Part shown: in pieces, positions 15,368-28,470 of the stretch
How positions within the stretch are numbered: the first letter of the stretch is position 1
Layout of the letters: every line of letters begins with the position of its first letter
Assembly: GCA_016873495.1 (NCBI GenBank)
Contig: VGXC01000007.1
Location: 1-64,000 of the forward strand
Direction of reading: 5' to 3'
Length of the DNA stretch: 64,000 bases
Source: Nitrospira sp.
GTDB taxonomy: Bacteria; Nitrospirota; Nitrospiria; Nitrospirales; Nitrospiraceae
Notes under the pieces: model-generated
Database searches by the model: none
What the model was told of the DNA's origin: nothing
What the model saw: the letters and a program-made list of their open reading frames with translations, nothing else
Program-made: the position numbers and the translations under genes

Positions 15368-16948
15368 CTAGTCTTTTTTGGCGTAGGCGGGAAAGAGCAT
15401 CGGCGAGACGACGGAGGCCGAGGCGCCGTGCTTGCGCGCCACCTCGCGGAACCGCTTGAGATGATCCAGCGTCAGCTTGCCCTGGGGTTCGGCCTTGGAT
15501 CGGGCGGCGGCGGTGAGACCGGACCGTTTCCCATAGACCATCAGGTCCAGCAGGGAATTGCCCATCAACCGATTGCGTCCGTGTAGACCGCCGGAGGCTT
15601 CGCCGGCGACGAACAGCCCCTTGACCCCGGACTCCCCCTGGGTATCGATCTGCACGCCGCCGTTTTGGTAGTGCAGGGTGGGATAAATCAGCACCGGGTC
15701 CTTCGAGATATCGACCCCGAACCGGTCGTATTGCATCACCATCGCCGGGAAATGCTTCTCGATCGTGCCCGGTCCCTGCTCGGCGTCGAGGAGCGGCGTA
15801 TCCAGCCAGACCCCCACGCGCCCGGCCATGGTCCGGATGCCCCGGCCCTCTTTGCATTCCCGGATGATGGACGAGGACACCACGTCGCGGGTGTCCAGCT
15901 CGTTGACGAACCGCTCGCCTTTCGCGTTGACGAGATGCCCGCCTTCGGAGCGGATGCCTTCCGTGACCAGCGCGCCGGCCAGCTGTTCCGGATAGACGGC
16001 GCCGGACGGATGATACTGGAACGTGTCGATGTGCATGAGCTTGGCGCCCATCCGATAGGCCATCGTGAGGCCGTCGCCGGTCGCCCCGTAGTGGTTGCTG
16101 GTGGGGAACCCCTGGATGTGCAGCCGGCCGATCCCGCCCGTGGCCAGAATCACGGTCTTCGCCGCCACGACGATGAAACGCTTGTTGTCGAGGTCCTGCA
16201 GCACGGCGCCGGTGCACCGGCCCTGCCCGTCGCTGAGGAGCTCGACCGCGGCGGAAAACTCCAGCATCCGGATCTTCCGGTTGAGGACCTCGTCCTTCAA
16301 CACCCGCATGATCTCCAGGCCGGTGTAATCCGAGCAGGTCAGGAGCCTCGGCTTGGAGGAGCCGCCGCCCTTCTTCACATGCAGGTTGCCGTCTGCGTCC
16401 CGGTCGAACAACACGCCGAGATCGAGCAGCCACTGGGCGACGGACGGCCCCTCCTCCACCATGACCTTGAGCAGGGCATGGTCGTTTTTCATGTGCCCGC
16501 CCTTGAGGGTGTCCAGGAAATGCGTCACCGGCGAATCCTCGGCGGCGACCGAAATCTGGATGCCCCCCTGGGCCATAACCGTATTGGAATCGCCCAGGCG
16601 GAGCTTGGTGGCGAAGAGCACCGAGGCGCCCTGCGCATGGGCGTGCAAGGCGGCGGCGCAGCCGGCCCCGCCCCCGCCCACCACGAGCACGTCGCAGGTG
16701 TGGGTGGGCGTCAGATCCAGGTCGGCCGGAACAGGACTGTCTCCTTCGAGCAGCGCGGCCAATTCACGGACGGTCTTTTCGCCCTCGTTCGGGCCGAACT
16801 TGATGGGGCGGTAGGCGTTCTCGCGAAAATCCGGGTGGTATTTCTTGATCAGCTCATCCCGCTCAGCCGTGGAGAGCTTGGGCATGGTCTGCTTCCGCCG
16901 GGCATCGCGGGTCTTGTGGACGATTTCTTGAAGTTTATGAATGTCCAT
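15368..16948 (-). CDS. frdA: Fumarate reductase/succinate dehydrogenase flavoprotein subunit, atypical
   Basis: A 526-residue flavoprotein. After an unusual ~80-residue N-terminal extension comes the FAD motif VLVVGGGGAG (about 87-96). Catalytic residues of the family are kept: TRDVVSSS (Arg), QYHPSG and PTLHYQNGG (His). The His that covalently binds FAD in membrane FRD/SDH (S-H-T-V motif) is Asn122 here (DSNTVMAQGG), so FAD should be non-covalent; in E. coli FRD, replacing this His abolishes succinate oxidation but leaves fumarate reduction. That fits an enzyme working in the reductive TCA direction. It is shorter than typical FrdA because the C-terminal domain is reduced. Confidence 0.85.
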   Translation of the reverse strand: MDIHKLQEIVHKTRDARRKQTMPKLSTAERDELIKKYHPDFRENAYRPIKFGPNEGEKTVRELAALLEGDSPVPADLDLTPTHTCDVLVVGGGGAGCAAALHAHAQGASVLFATKLRLGDSNTVMAQGGIQISVAAEDSPVTHFLDTLKGGHMKNDHALLKVMVEEGPSVAQWLLDLGVLFDRDADGNLHVKKGGGSSKPRLLTCSDYTGLEIMRVLKDEVLNRKIRMLEFSAAVELLSDGQGRCTGAVLQDLDNKRFIVVAAKTVILATGGIGRLHIQGFPTSNHYGATGDGLTMAYRMGAKLMHIDTFQYHPSGAVYPEQLAGALVTEGIRSEGGHLVNAKGERFVNELDTRDVVSSSIIRECKEGRGIRTMAGRVGVWLDTPLLDAEQGPGTIEKHFPAMVMQYDRFGVDISKDPVLIYPTLHYQNGGVQIDTQGESGVKGLFVAGEASGGLHGRNRLMGNSLLDLMVYGKRSGLTAAARSKAEPQGKLTLDHLKRFREVARKHGASASVVSPMLFPAYAKKD

Positions 16949-17040
16949 AAATCAGGCACGAGGCGAGTGGCTAGGGGCTAGAGGAGGAATATGGCCGGTC
17001 TTCGGTCCACTTGCCCCTTGCCTCTCGCCCCTCGCCATCT
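16949..17040. repeat. Degenerate-word palindromic spacer between frdB and frdA
   Basis: The spacer contains GAGGCGAGTGGCTAGGGGCTAGAGG near its left end and its approximate reverse complement (CCCCTTGCCTCTCGCCCCTCGCC) near its right end. It is one of several spacers in this window made of degenerate short words in inverted orientation. It could fold into a long imperfect hairpin in the frdBA message. Confidence 0.55.
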
Positions 17041-17754
17041 TCATTTCAATTCGGCGCAGGCCTTGGTCAGTTCCTGTTCGTTCATCGCGAGCACCCGGTT
17101 CCACTCGTCGGCAAACCGGCCGTCTTCGATTTCCTTGATCCGATGGGCCAGCCGCGAAGGCTTCTCGGTGAAATGGACGCCCTGGGCCCGGCTGGCATAG
17201 ACCGCCACCAGGCTGGGCGCGATGTCGGCGATGCAGACCGGCGCGCACATGCCGCACATCACACAGTCCATAAACATCTCCGACACGGCCTTGAAATCCC
17301 CGAACACCGCCCGCCAGACCCCTTCCCGCACGTCGATTTTCTGCGGGCAGGCTTCGGTGCAGGCGTTGCAGTTCCGGCAGAGCGGGGCTTCGGGATAGAG
17401 GTTGAACAAGTCCTGCTTGGGATCCGTGAGGACAGCCAGATCGTAGGTGGCCTTCCGCGCCGGGAACGGGGGCATCATCGAGAAGGACATCCCGTCGTGG
17501 ACGGATGTCTGGCAGGCCAGGCAGGTCTTCACCTTGGGATCGTCTTTGGTCCGGTAGTAGGTCGCGCAGGCGCCGCAGAACCCGCCCAGGCAGCCGACCC
17601 CGCGGATGACTTCCTGGCCCGTGTACCAGAGGGCTTTCAGCATGGTGATGCCCTCCGGTACCTGGTGCTTCTTGCCGGCGATCTCCACCGTCACCATCTT
17701 CGGGTGGAGCACCTCTTCCTGATCGACGACGTTGTCTTTGTCGATGTCGGCCAT
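17041..17754 (-). CDS. frdB: Fumarate reductase iron-sulfur subunit, atypical
   Basis: A 237-residue iron-sulfur protein. The [2Fe-2S] ligands are C55, C60, C63 and C78. A first ferredoxin-type motif C126-x2-C129-x2-C132-x3-C136-P follows. The second is C164-x2-C167-x2-C170-x3-C174, which has four Cys, where membrane-bound FRD/SDH has a C-x5-C pattern that holds [3Fe-4S]; a second [4Fe-4S] cluster is therefore likely. No membrane-anchor gene lies in the cluster, so the FrdAB complex may be soluble or use an unlinked partner. It lies upstream of frdA in the same direction. Confidence 0.87.
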   Translation of the reverse strand: MADIDKDNVVDQEEVLHPKMVTVEIAGKKHQVPEGITMLKALWYTGQEVIRGVGCLGGFCGACATYYRTKDDPKVKTCLACQTSVHDGMSFSMMPPFPARKATYDLAVLTDPKQDLFNLYPEAPLCRNCNACTEACPQKIDVREGVWRAVFGDFKAVSEMFMDCVMCGMCAPVCIADIAPSLVAVYASRAQGVHFTEKPSRLAHRIKEIEDGRFADEWNRVLAMNEQELTKACAELK

Positions 17755-17856
17755 CCGTTACCGAACCTGCCTCAGCCTTCGGCCGTCAGCATTCAGCTTG
17801 CGAGAGAAGACCCCTCGCCATGCCGAACGCCGACGGCCGATGACGTTCCCGCTTAT

Positions 17857-22366
<4,510 letters not shown>

Positions 22367-22440
22367 AGCGTTCTCCCTCAAAGCGTTATCAGTTTTCAGT
22401 GATCAGTTTGAAGCGAGAACTGACAACTGTCACTGACAGC

Positions 22441-22521
22441 TATTTCAACGGCGGAACTTCCCGCGCCTATTTCAGCGGCGGGACCTCCCGCGACTACTTC
22501 AATGGCGGCACTTCCCGCCGT
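22441..22521. repeat. Three tandem 27-bp units at the aclA 3' end, each with a stop codon
   Basis: Units lie at 22441-22467, 22468-22494 and 22495-22521. On the minus strand each encodes REVPPLK followed by TAG, so the end of AclA is triplicated together with its stop codon. The first unit in reading order is the functional end of aclA; the other two lie in frame downstream. Substitutions between units are mostly synonymous (AAG/AAA, CCA/CCG), which suggests past selection on the peptide or simple divergence. Confidence 0.9.
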
Positions 22522-24320
22522 TTGGGTGCCGCATAGTTAACCAGGTAATCGAAGAGGCGGATCAGGCGGCTGTCCTGGCGCTTCTGGTCCACCCAATGGC
22601 CGATCAAGCCGATCGTCCGGGCCAGGATGAAGAACCCGTTCAAACTGTCCACCGGGAAGCCGATGTCCACCAACACGGCGGCCATGGTCCCGTCCACGTT
22701 CAGAATCAGGTTGTCCTTCTTCGCCGCGGTGACCTGCTCCACCTGCAACGCGAAGTCCAGACAGGGCGTCTTGATGTTCAGGCTCTTCACGTACCCGACC
22801 AGTTCCTTGACCCGCTTGTCCGGGTTGCGAAGGCTCTTGACCCGGTGGCCGATGCCGGGGACCGGCCCGACGTTCTTCTTCATGTAGGCCAGGAACTCGT
22901 CCACGGTCATTTTGTTGTCGACCGCGTACTTGAACCAGCGACCGGCGTCGGTCACGGCCCCGCCGAACCGGGGACCGATCATGATCATGCCGGCCGCCAC
23001 CGCCTGGGACAGGCCAATGCCGGCGCAGGCCGCCAGGATCGTGGCGTAGGCGCCGCTCACGCAGGGACCATGGTCGGCCGAGAGCATCAGAATGCGCTTG
23101 ACGATCTCCGCTTCCTGCTTGGAGATCAGCCGCTTGTCCCAGAGCAACCCGATGATGTGCGGAATCTCATAGCCCTTGTTGATGAGCTCGGAGGCGGGAT
23201 AGCCGTCGTAGCAGGGCTCGTCGCCCCGATCGTCGCTGATCGTGGTGCGGATCAGCGGCGCGACGGTGACTTCGTTGTCCCTCATCGCCTGTTCGACGGT
23301 CTTCGGCAGCTTCGGCACTTCCGAGGCCGGCACGTCAGGAATCGGGACGATCTGCCCGCTCTTCACAAACTCTTCGTAAGTCTCCTTGATGGCCGGCCCG
23401 AGTGCGCCGAAGGTGGGCGGGACGATGGCCCCGGCCTTCTTGAGCGCATCTGACTTGGACCGGGCCGAGCCCTCGCCCTTCATCCCTTCCTTGGCGCCGG
23501 CATGGCCGAACTTCATGCCCTTGGGGAGGCTCTCCTGGCAGAAGCCTGAAACCACGGCCAGCAGCTTGATCCGCCGCTTCTTGGCCCCGTACCACTCGGC
23601 CGCCCGCTCTTCCAAATCGCCGCCCATCTCGCCGACAATGACGACCGCCTTGGTCTTCGGGTCGTTCTCGAACATTTCCAGGTAGCTGACGTAGTCCGTG
23701 CCGGGATAAGCGTCGCCGCCGATGCCGATCGCCGTGGTGATCCCGTCCGCGAACTGGGAACAGATCCAGATGATCTCGTTGGAGAGGCCGCCGGACTTAG
23801 TGATGACGCCGAAGGAACCCTCCCGGTAGAGCTTGCAGGAGACCAGATTGTCAAACGCGCCGCCGATCACGCCCAACCGGCAGGAGCCGGCCGAAATGAT
23901 CCCGATGGAGGAGGGGCCGTTGAAAGTCTTGCCCAGCTTGGTGGCCTGACGGGCCAGCAGCTTGGCGTCCTTCTCCGGCACGCCCTCGGTGATCATGGAG
24001 ACCAGCTTGATGTGGGGATCGTTCAGCGCTTCCATCGTGCCGGCGCAGGCCCGATCCGCGCCGATGTAGACGAGGCTCGTGTTGATGCTCGGATGGTTCT
24101 TGGTCGCCTCGGCCACGGTCTTATATACGGGAATGGCCAGCAGGCCGCTGCCGTAGGGCACTTCGTTGGTCTTGCCCGCGTCGGGCGGATAGACGAAGGC
24201 CTCAACGTAGAGCGACTTCTTGTTGAGATAACAAAACTCGGCCATGCGACGCGCGGCATTCACCCCCGCGACTCCGCCCTGGATCACCACGCGTGTGTCC
24301 TTATTCGCCAGAATGCTCAT
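22494..24320 (-). CDS. aclA: ATP-citrate lyase large subunit (AclA)
   Basis: A 608-residue subunit with an N-terminal succinyl-CoA-synthetase-alpha-like part (VVIQGGVAGVNAARRMAEF, GVITKSGGLSNE, KFGHAGAKEG with the phospho-His near 273) and a C-terminal citrate-synthase-like domain (SADHGPCVSGAYATILAACAG, GIGHRVKSLRNPDKR). With AclB it cleaves citrate with ATP and CoA into acetyl-CoA and oxaloacetate, the defining step of the reductive TCA cycle. The stop lies in the first of three 27-bp tandem units. It follows aclB with a 93-bp spacer of ATGAATG-type words. Confidence 0.96.
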   Translation of the reverse strand: MSILANKDTRVVIQGGVAGVNAARRMAEFCYLNKKSLYVEAFVYPPDAGKTNEVPYGSGLLAIPVYKTVAEATKNHPSINTSLVYIGADRACAGTMEALNDPHIKLVSMITEGVPEKDAKLLARQATKLGKTFNGPSSIGIISAGSCRLGVIGGAFDNLVSCKLYREGSFGVITKSGGLSNEIIWICSQFADGITTAIGIGGDAYPGTDYVSYLEMFENDPKTKAVVIVGEMGGDLEERAAEWYGAKKRRIKLLAVVSGFCQESLPKGMKFGHAGAKEGMKGEGSARSKSDALKKAGAIVPPTFGALGPAIKETYEEFVKSGQIVPIPDVPASEVPKLPKTVEQAMRDNEVTVAPLIRTTISDDRGDEPCYDGYPASELINKGYEIPHIIGLLWDKRLISKQEAEIVKRILMLSADHGPCVSGAYATILAACAGIGLSQAVAAGMIMIGPRFGGAVTDAGRWFKYAVDNKMTVDEFLAYMKKNVGPVPGIGHRVKSLRNPDKRVKELVGYVKSLNIKTPCLDFALQVEQVTAAKKDNLILNVDGTMAAVLVDIGFPVDSLNGFFILARTIGLIGHWVDQKRQDSRLIRLFDYLVNYAAPKRREVPPLK

Positions 24321-24413
24321 TGTCCGTCCCTCAATGATGAATGATGAGTGATGAATGCTGAATGGTCCGAAGAAGAGCGCGTTCGTTCATCATTCATCGT
24401 TCTGCGTTCAGCG
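24321..24413. repeat. Degenerate ATGAATG-word spacer between aclB and aclA
   Basis: The spacer contains repeated words such as GATGAATGATGAGTGATGAATGC on the left and the inverted form CATCATTCATCG on the right. It can fold into an imperfect hairpin and may separate the stabilities of the aclB and aclA parts of the message. Confidence 0.6.
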
Positions 24414-25613
24414 TTATTTGTTCTGCAGCGCCATGTCGACAATGTCGGTCAGCGGCAGGTTTCGATCGAAGACGTTGATGTCGAAGCCCTCGTCCTTCAG
24501 CTTCCGCATGAGTTCTAGGCCTTCCTTCTCGTTGGGCCCCCCCCGGCGCACCCAGATCTTGACGCCCTTGAGCTTGCCCTCGCCCTTGGCCTTGCGGAAC
24601 CCGGCGATGATGCCGCCGAAGGTCTTCTTGACGTCGGTAAAGTTGGCGATCGCGCCGCCGACGATGATGTGCTTGATGTCGGGCAGGGACGCGACTTTCT
24701 CGGTGAGGACTTCCACGGCCCAATCGGGTGGATCGCCGGAATATTCGGCGTAGTTGGCAAGCTTACCGCCGCGGGCCACCACCGCATCCGAATAGTAGAC
24801 GCTGGCGCCACCCCCGGCCGGCAGCATGGCGATGTTGCCCCCGGGAATCTGGATGAACTTGACGGACCCCTTGATCTTGGAGTCCACCGCCATGACCTCG
24901 ACCTCGTCCTTGGTGTAGGCCCGGCCGAATTCCGCGGCGAACTGGAAGTTCCAGTCCGGATGGCGGAACTTGGCGTCCCCGTCGAGGAGCGTCACCGCAT
25001 CCAGCGCGATCAACTCCCCGTCGCTCTCGCGGACGACCACCGGGTTCACTTCCAGGTATTGCGCATCTTCATTGTCGAAGCAGGTAAAGAGTTTGTTGGC
25101 AAACTCGGCCATCTTCTTGGCCACCGGACCGGAAAATCCCGCCTCCTTGGCCAATTTGTCCAGATCAGCAGCGGCCGGCTTCTCACCGACCTCCACCGCC
25201 AGCTTCTTGACCCGGTCCCAATTGGATTCCACTTCGATCCCGCCGCAATTGGCCAGGAGAATCTCGCACCCGATCCTCGTGGACTTGACGGAGGCATAGT
25301 ATTCCTCTTTGTGCGGAATCATTTCCGACACGATAACCTGGGACACGGTGATGCTGCCCACTTGTTTTCCGAGCATCTCCTTGACCGCCGCCTCCGCCCC
25401 CTTCCGGTCCAAATCCACCTTGACCAGGCCGAGCTTGAAGCGGGAGCCGAGCGCCTCGTGGGCCTTGGCCACCAGCTTGCCCTTTTGTATCCAGTCGTTC
25501 ACCTTGGCGAGTTCATTGAACTGCTCGACCGAGGTCACGACCACATAATTGGGAACCGTGATGCCCCACTTCTTCATCAGGCCCATCCCGGGCCCTTCAA
25601 GCACCTTCGCCAT
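24414..25613 (-). CDS. aclB: ATP-citrate lyase small subunit (AclB)
   Basis: A 399-residue ATP-grasp subunit similar to succinyl-CoA synthetase beta. Recognisable parts are the start MAKVLEGPGMGLMKKWG, the ATP-grasp region (LVAKAHEALGSRFKLGLV), LEVNPVVV, IPGGNIAMLPAGGGASVYY and the C-terminal IIVGGAIANFTDVKKTFGG. It forms the enzyme with AclA and is the first gene of the rTCA cluster. A strong promoter candidate lies at 25810-25839, giving a leader of about 190 nt. Confidence 0.96.
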   Translation of the reverse strand: MAKVLEGPGMGLMKKWGITVPNYVVVTSVEQFNELAKVNDWIQKGKLVAKAHEALGSRFKLGLVKVDLDRKGAEAAVKEMLGKQVGSITVSQVIVSEMIPHKEEYYASVKSTRIGCEILLANCGGIEVESNWDRVKKLAVEVGEKPAAADLDKLAKEAGFSGPVAKKMAEFANKLFTCFDNEDAQYLEVNPVVVRESDGELIALDAVTLLDGDAKFRHPDWNFQFAAEFGRAYTKDEVEVMAVDSKIKGSVKFIQIPGGNIAMLPAGGGASVYYSDAVVARGGKLANYAEYSGDPPDWAVEVLTEKVASLPDIKHIIVGGAIANFTDVKKTFGGIIAGFRKAKGEGKLKGVKIWVRRGGPNEKEGLELMRKLKDEGFDINVFDRNLPLTDIVDMALQNK

Positions 25614-25809
25614 GGGGTGTCCTCTCTTTAATGAGTGACTGAACCAGACCGCGCCGAAACGGCGGCTGATTCTTACTGGAAGCGCTGGATTCTAGAGAGA
25701 TTGTCGTCTCTTGGCAATCAACCAAAAGGCCTATTTTTTCAGAACAATAGCCCTATCGCAGCTGGTCACGAGGGGATTGCCTGTTTCCACAGCCCGAAAG
25801 GGAGTGGTA

Positions 25810-25839
25810 ACTATAGGGAAAATCAGGCGATGGTGTCAA
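25810..25839 (-). promoter_or_regulatory. Sigma-70-type promoter of the rTCA cluster
   Basis: On the minus strand TTGACA (25834-25839) and TATAGT (25810-25815) are separated by 18 bp. The -35 overlaps the last codons of the upstream gene (stop at 25836). It is the best promoter candidate facing aclB and could drive the whole aclB-to-sucD series. Confidence 0.65.
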
Positions 25840-26582
25840 GGGTTGAGCGGGCGTGGATAAGCGCCTGGGCCATCTTCCGGTTCCAGCCCTATCACCATCA
25901 AGAACCGGTGCCAGGGCATCTGCCCTCTGGCCCGGGAAAAGCTGCGCCTGAAGACGCCCTGGACATCCTGGAAGTAGCTGATATAGGAAACCCCGCCGAG
26001 CAGTTCCGGAGCCTGTCCTCGCTGCCTCAACCGTTCCGGATGCTTGAAATCATCGATCGTGGCGATCTGTCCGGACTCCGTCTCGAACCAGCCGCCGTTC
26101 CAGACATCAAAGACCCACCACTTGCCATTCGACTTGACGAAGCACAGGGCAACCCGCCCTTTGGCTCCCGGAAGCCTATAGGCTTCCCAACGTCCCTCAT
26201 TCCCAGTATAGGTGGTCAGGGCCGTGAAGACCTCGGAGAGTTGACCGTCATTGCCGTAATGACGAAGCACGATGTGCGAAATATGGTCGTCTACAAAGGG
26301 AAACCCCGTGGGGATCGGCTTCACCTGGCTTCTGGTCCATTCCATCAGCCGGAGAACCCTTCGTTGCGGATCGGTTTCACCGCTGGCCGCCTCCTCCGCC
26401 CATTGTTGGAACTCCCGGTGCCGGATGTAAAACTTGGTCGCCTTCTCCCAGAGGGGCATCCGATGGACAATCATCCGATCATCCACCCCCTCCAAGCCGG
26501 TAGTCGGAATCTGCCCGACCAAGAACAGGAACAGCACAGCACCCAGGGCCCCGACGATAAGGCCGGTCGAAAAACGTTTCAT
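25836..26582 (-). CDS. Membrane-anchored protein with a transglutaminase-like region, possibly inactive
   Basis: The 248-residue product begins with an uncleaved-looking signal anchor (GLIVGALGAVLFLFLVGQIP). The middle (IVLRHYGNDGQLSEVFTALTTYTG, then a WWVFDVWNG strand) resembles the order of a transglutaminase/cysteine-protease-like fold: a short motif before a helix, then a central strand and an Asp strand. The catalytic Cys is not in the expected place, so I would not claim enzyme activity. It overlaps the upstream peptidoglycan-binding gene by 4 bp (ATGA), so the two proteins probably act together at the cell envelope. Confidence 0.5.
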   Translation of the reverse strand: MKRFSTGLIVGALGAVLFLFLVGQIPTTGLEGVDDRMIVHRMPLWEKATKFYIRHREFQQWAEEAASGETDPQRRVLRLMEWTRSQVKPIPTGFPFVDDHISHIVLRHYGNDGQLSEVFTALTTYTGNEGRWEAYRLPGAKGRVALCFVKSNGKWWVFDVWNGGWFETESGQIATIDDFKHPERLRQRGQAPELLGGVSYISYFQDVQGVFRRSFSRARGQMPWHRFLMVIGLEPEDGPGAYPRPLNP

Positions 26583-27544
26583 CCAGCGCTCCCCGTAAGG
26601 CCAAGCCCATACTGCTCAGCTAGGTTGTAATATCGGCCGTGCACGGTGCCCTCGCCAGTCGCAATGGTCAGCTTGCGCCTGCGGACGTCTTCCATCCACT
26701 CGCTCTTCGCTGCTTCGGCGCGACGATTGGCGACGATCTTCATCCGCTCCACTTCGAGTTGCTCCGCTGGAGGCACCGGATTGAGCGAGGCGAAATCGGC
26801 CTTGATCTGGGCTTCCGTGATCGAGCCGATGCTGCCGTTCTGGACAAGGATATCGAACATCAGCGCCGCCGCGCGATCGGACGTCAAGGAATACTTTTTG
26901 CGCAACGCCAGGCCCTTTTTGAACAGACGGTCTGCCGCGGCCGTCTGAATCTGTTGGAATTCCTCGGTCCGCCCCAAGGCCTTGAAGTAGCCTCGCCAGG
27001 GCTCATCCAGACGATGGCGGGGATCCTGCCGCCCTCGTATCCATTCCAATTGTGCCTCCCGCTCTTCCTGCAACCAGGCGGCAAAGACCGGATAGTCGTC
27101 GTGAAAGATGCCCTTCACCACCTCACGATGTTCTTCATCCATTTTCTTCAGCAAGGGTTGAAGACTGCCCTGTCCGATGTTCCACTGGCACACCCCCATG
27201 CTCATCCCCTGCCCGTCGAAATCACCGGAGAGACCGGCAAAACAATCCGGAACCGGTGCATTGGTCTCGAATGAACCCGTCAGGGCCAGACATTTGAACG
27301 CCACCGGCTTCGCATGGATGGCTGGGGCTGGAATCGCCTCCTTGGGAAAGAGCTTGGCCCAGGTGGCCGGGCCGACCACTCCATCCAGGGTAAGGCGCTT
27401 GCTCTTCTGGAAAGACTTGATCGCACTCTCCGTCCCGCCGCCGAAATCCCCGTCTACCAGCCCGGTATAGAAACCGAGTTCCTTCAGCCGGGACTGAATC
27501 TGTCTGACCTCGTTCCCTTTGGAGCCTCGTTGATAACTGGGCAT
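26579..27544 (-). CDS. Peptidoglycan-binding domain plus lysozyme/chitosanase-like domain protein
   Basis: Residues 5-65 form a PG_binding_1 domain (GSKGNEVRQIQSRLKELGFY, DGVVGPATWAKLF). Residues 85-300 contain ALTGSFETN and LSGDFDGQGMSMGVCQWNIG with GQGSLQPLL, resembling the lysozyme-like/GH46-type domains found in phage and bacterial wall enzymes; E94 in GSFETN is a candidate acid catalyst. No signal peptide is visible, so export would need another route. It is translationally coupled to a membrane-anchored partner. Origin from a phage endolysin-like module is an inference. Confidence 0.6.
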   Translation of the reverse strand: MPSYQRGSKGNEVRQIQSRLKELGFYTGLVDGDFGGGTESAIKSFQKSKRLTLDGVVGPATWAKLFPKEAIPAPAIHAKPVAFKCLALTGSFETNAPVPDCFAGLSGDFDGQGMSMGVCQWNIGQGSLQPLLKKMDEEHREVVKGIFHDDYPVFAAWLQEEREAQLEWIRGRQDPRHRLDEPWRGYFKALGRTEEFQQIQTAAADRLFKKGLALRKKYSLTSDRAAALMFDILVQNGSIGSITEAQIKADFASLNPVPPAEQLEVERMKIVANRRAEAAKSEWMEDVRRRKLTIATGEGTVHGRYYNLAEQYGLGLTGSAG

Positions 27545-27636
27545 GGGGCACCCCTATTTCATAGTGATTGAACTCTGGCCTGGTCGCCGACGACTAGAAC
27601 GATCACGCCTCTTTTCCTGCTGCAAGAAGAGCCAAG

Positions 27637-28470
27637 TCACGCGCGCTGACAACCGGGACAGTAAAACGAGCTGCGCTGGCTGGTGTCCACCATGCGCCTG
27701 ATGGTCTTGCCGCAGCCGGAAGGGCAGGGTTGGCCTTCCTTCCCATACACAAGATGTTGTCGCTTGTACCGGCCTTCGCTCCCGTCCGGCGCGAAAAAAT
27801 CCCGGACGCTGGAGCCGCCCGCCTCGATCGCCTCGGCCAGTACCAGCTTCATCACGTCATAGAGACGCCGGATCGCCGGCAGACTCACCCGGTTGGCCTG
27901 CCTGGCCGGGTGCAGCCTGGCCCGGTAGAGAATCTCGTTCGCATAGATGTTCCCGATGCCAGCGATCACCTGCTGGTGCATCAACAGGGCTTTGAGCCGG
28001 CCGCGCCTCGCCTGCACCAGGTCGCGAAATTCTTCCCACGTCACCGTCAGAGGATCGCATCCAAACCGGCGGGTGAGGTACCGGTCCAACCCTGCCCGAT
28101 CCAGGAGCGACATCCGCCCGAACCGACGCGGATTCCAATAGAGTAGCTCCCGTTCCCGCCCCCCATCCAGCGTCAGCCGCACATGAATGTGTTTTTCAAA
28201 CGACGGAGCGTGAAGACGAAACAACAGGAGTCCGGTCATGCCGAGCTCCGCCACGAGATACCGGCTCTCCCCTGTTTTCGTGCAAGTCAGGACGACGCTC
28301 TTGCCCTTCCGCTCGATCCCCGTAATCACGGCGCCCTGATACCAGGCCAGCGTCGGGAACCCTTCGCGGATGATGTCCCGGCGCCCCACCCAGCAATCCT
28401 TCAGGGTGGCCCCCATGATCCGCTCCCGGAGCCGGCGAGCGACCACCTCTGCTTCCGGCAACTCAGGCAT
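27637..28470 (-). CDS. mutM: Formamidopyrimidine-DNA glycosylase (Fpg/MutM)
   Basis: Starts MPELPEAE, which supplies the catalytic Pro2 and Glu3; I therefore use the ATG at 28470 rather than upstream codons. The helix-two-turn-helix (GIGNIYANEILYRARLHP), Lys in ERKGKSVVL and the C-terminal zinc finger (four Cys, C-P-S-G-C ... C-P-G-C) are intact. It removes 8-oxoguanine and formamidopyrimidines from DNA. It overlaps the uracil-DNA glycosylase gene by 8 bp, giving a small base-excision repair operon. Confidence 0.96.
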   Translation of the reverse strand: MPELPEAEVVARRLRERIMGATLKDCWVGRRDIIREGFPTLAWYQGAVITGIERKGKSVVLTCTKTGESRYLVAELGMTGLLLFRLHAPSFEKHIHVRLTLDGGRERELLYWNPRRFGRMSLLDRAGLDRYLTRRFGCDPLTVTWEEFRDLVQARRGRLKALLMHQQVIAGIGNIYANEILYRARLHPARQANRVSLPAIRRLYDVMKLVLAEAIEAGGSSVRDFFAPDGSEGRYKRQHLVYGKEGQPCPSGCGKTIRRMVDTSQRSSFYCPGCQRA

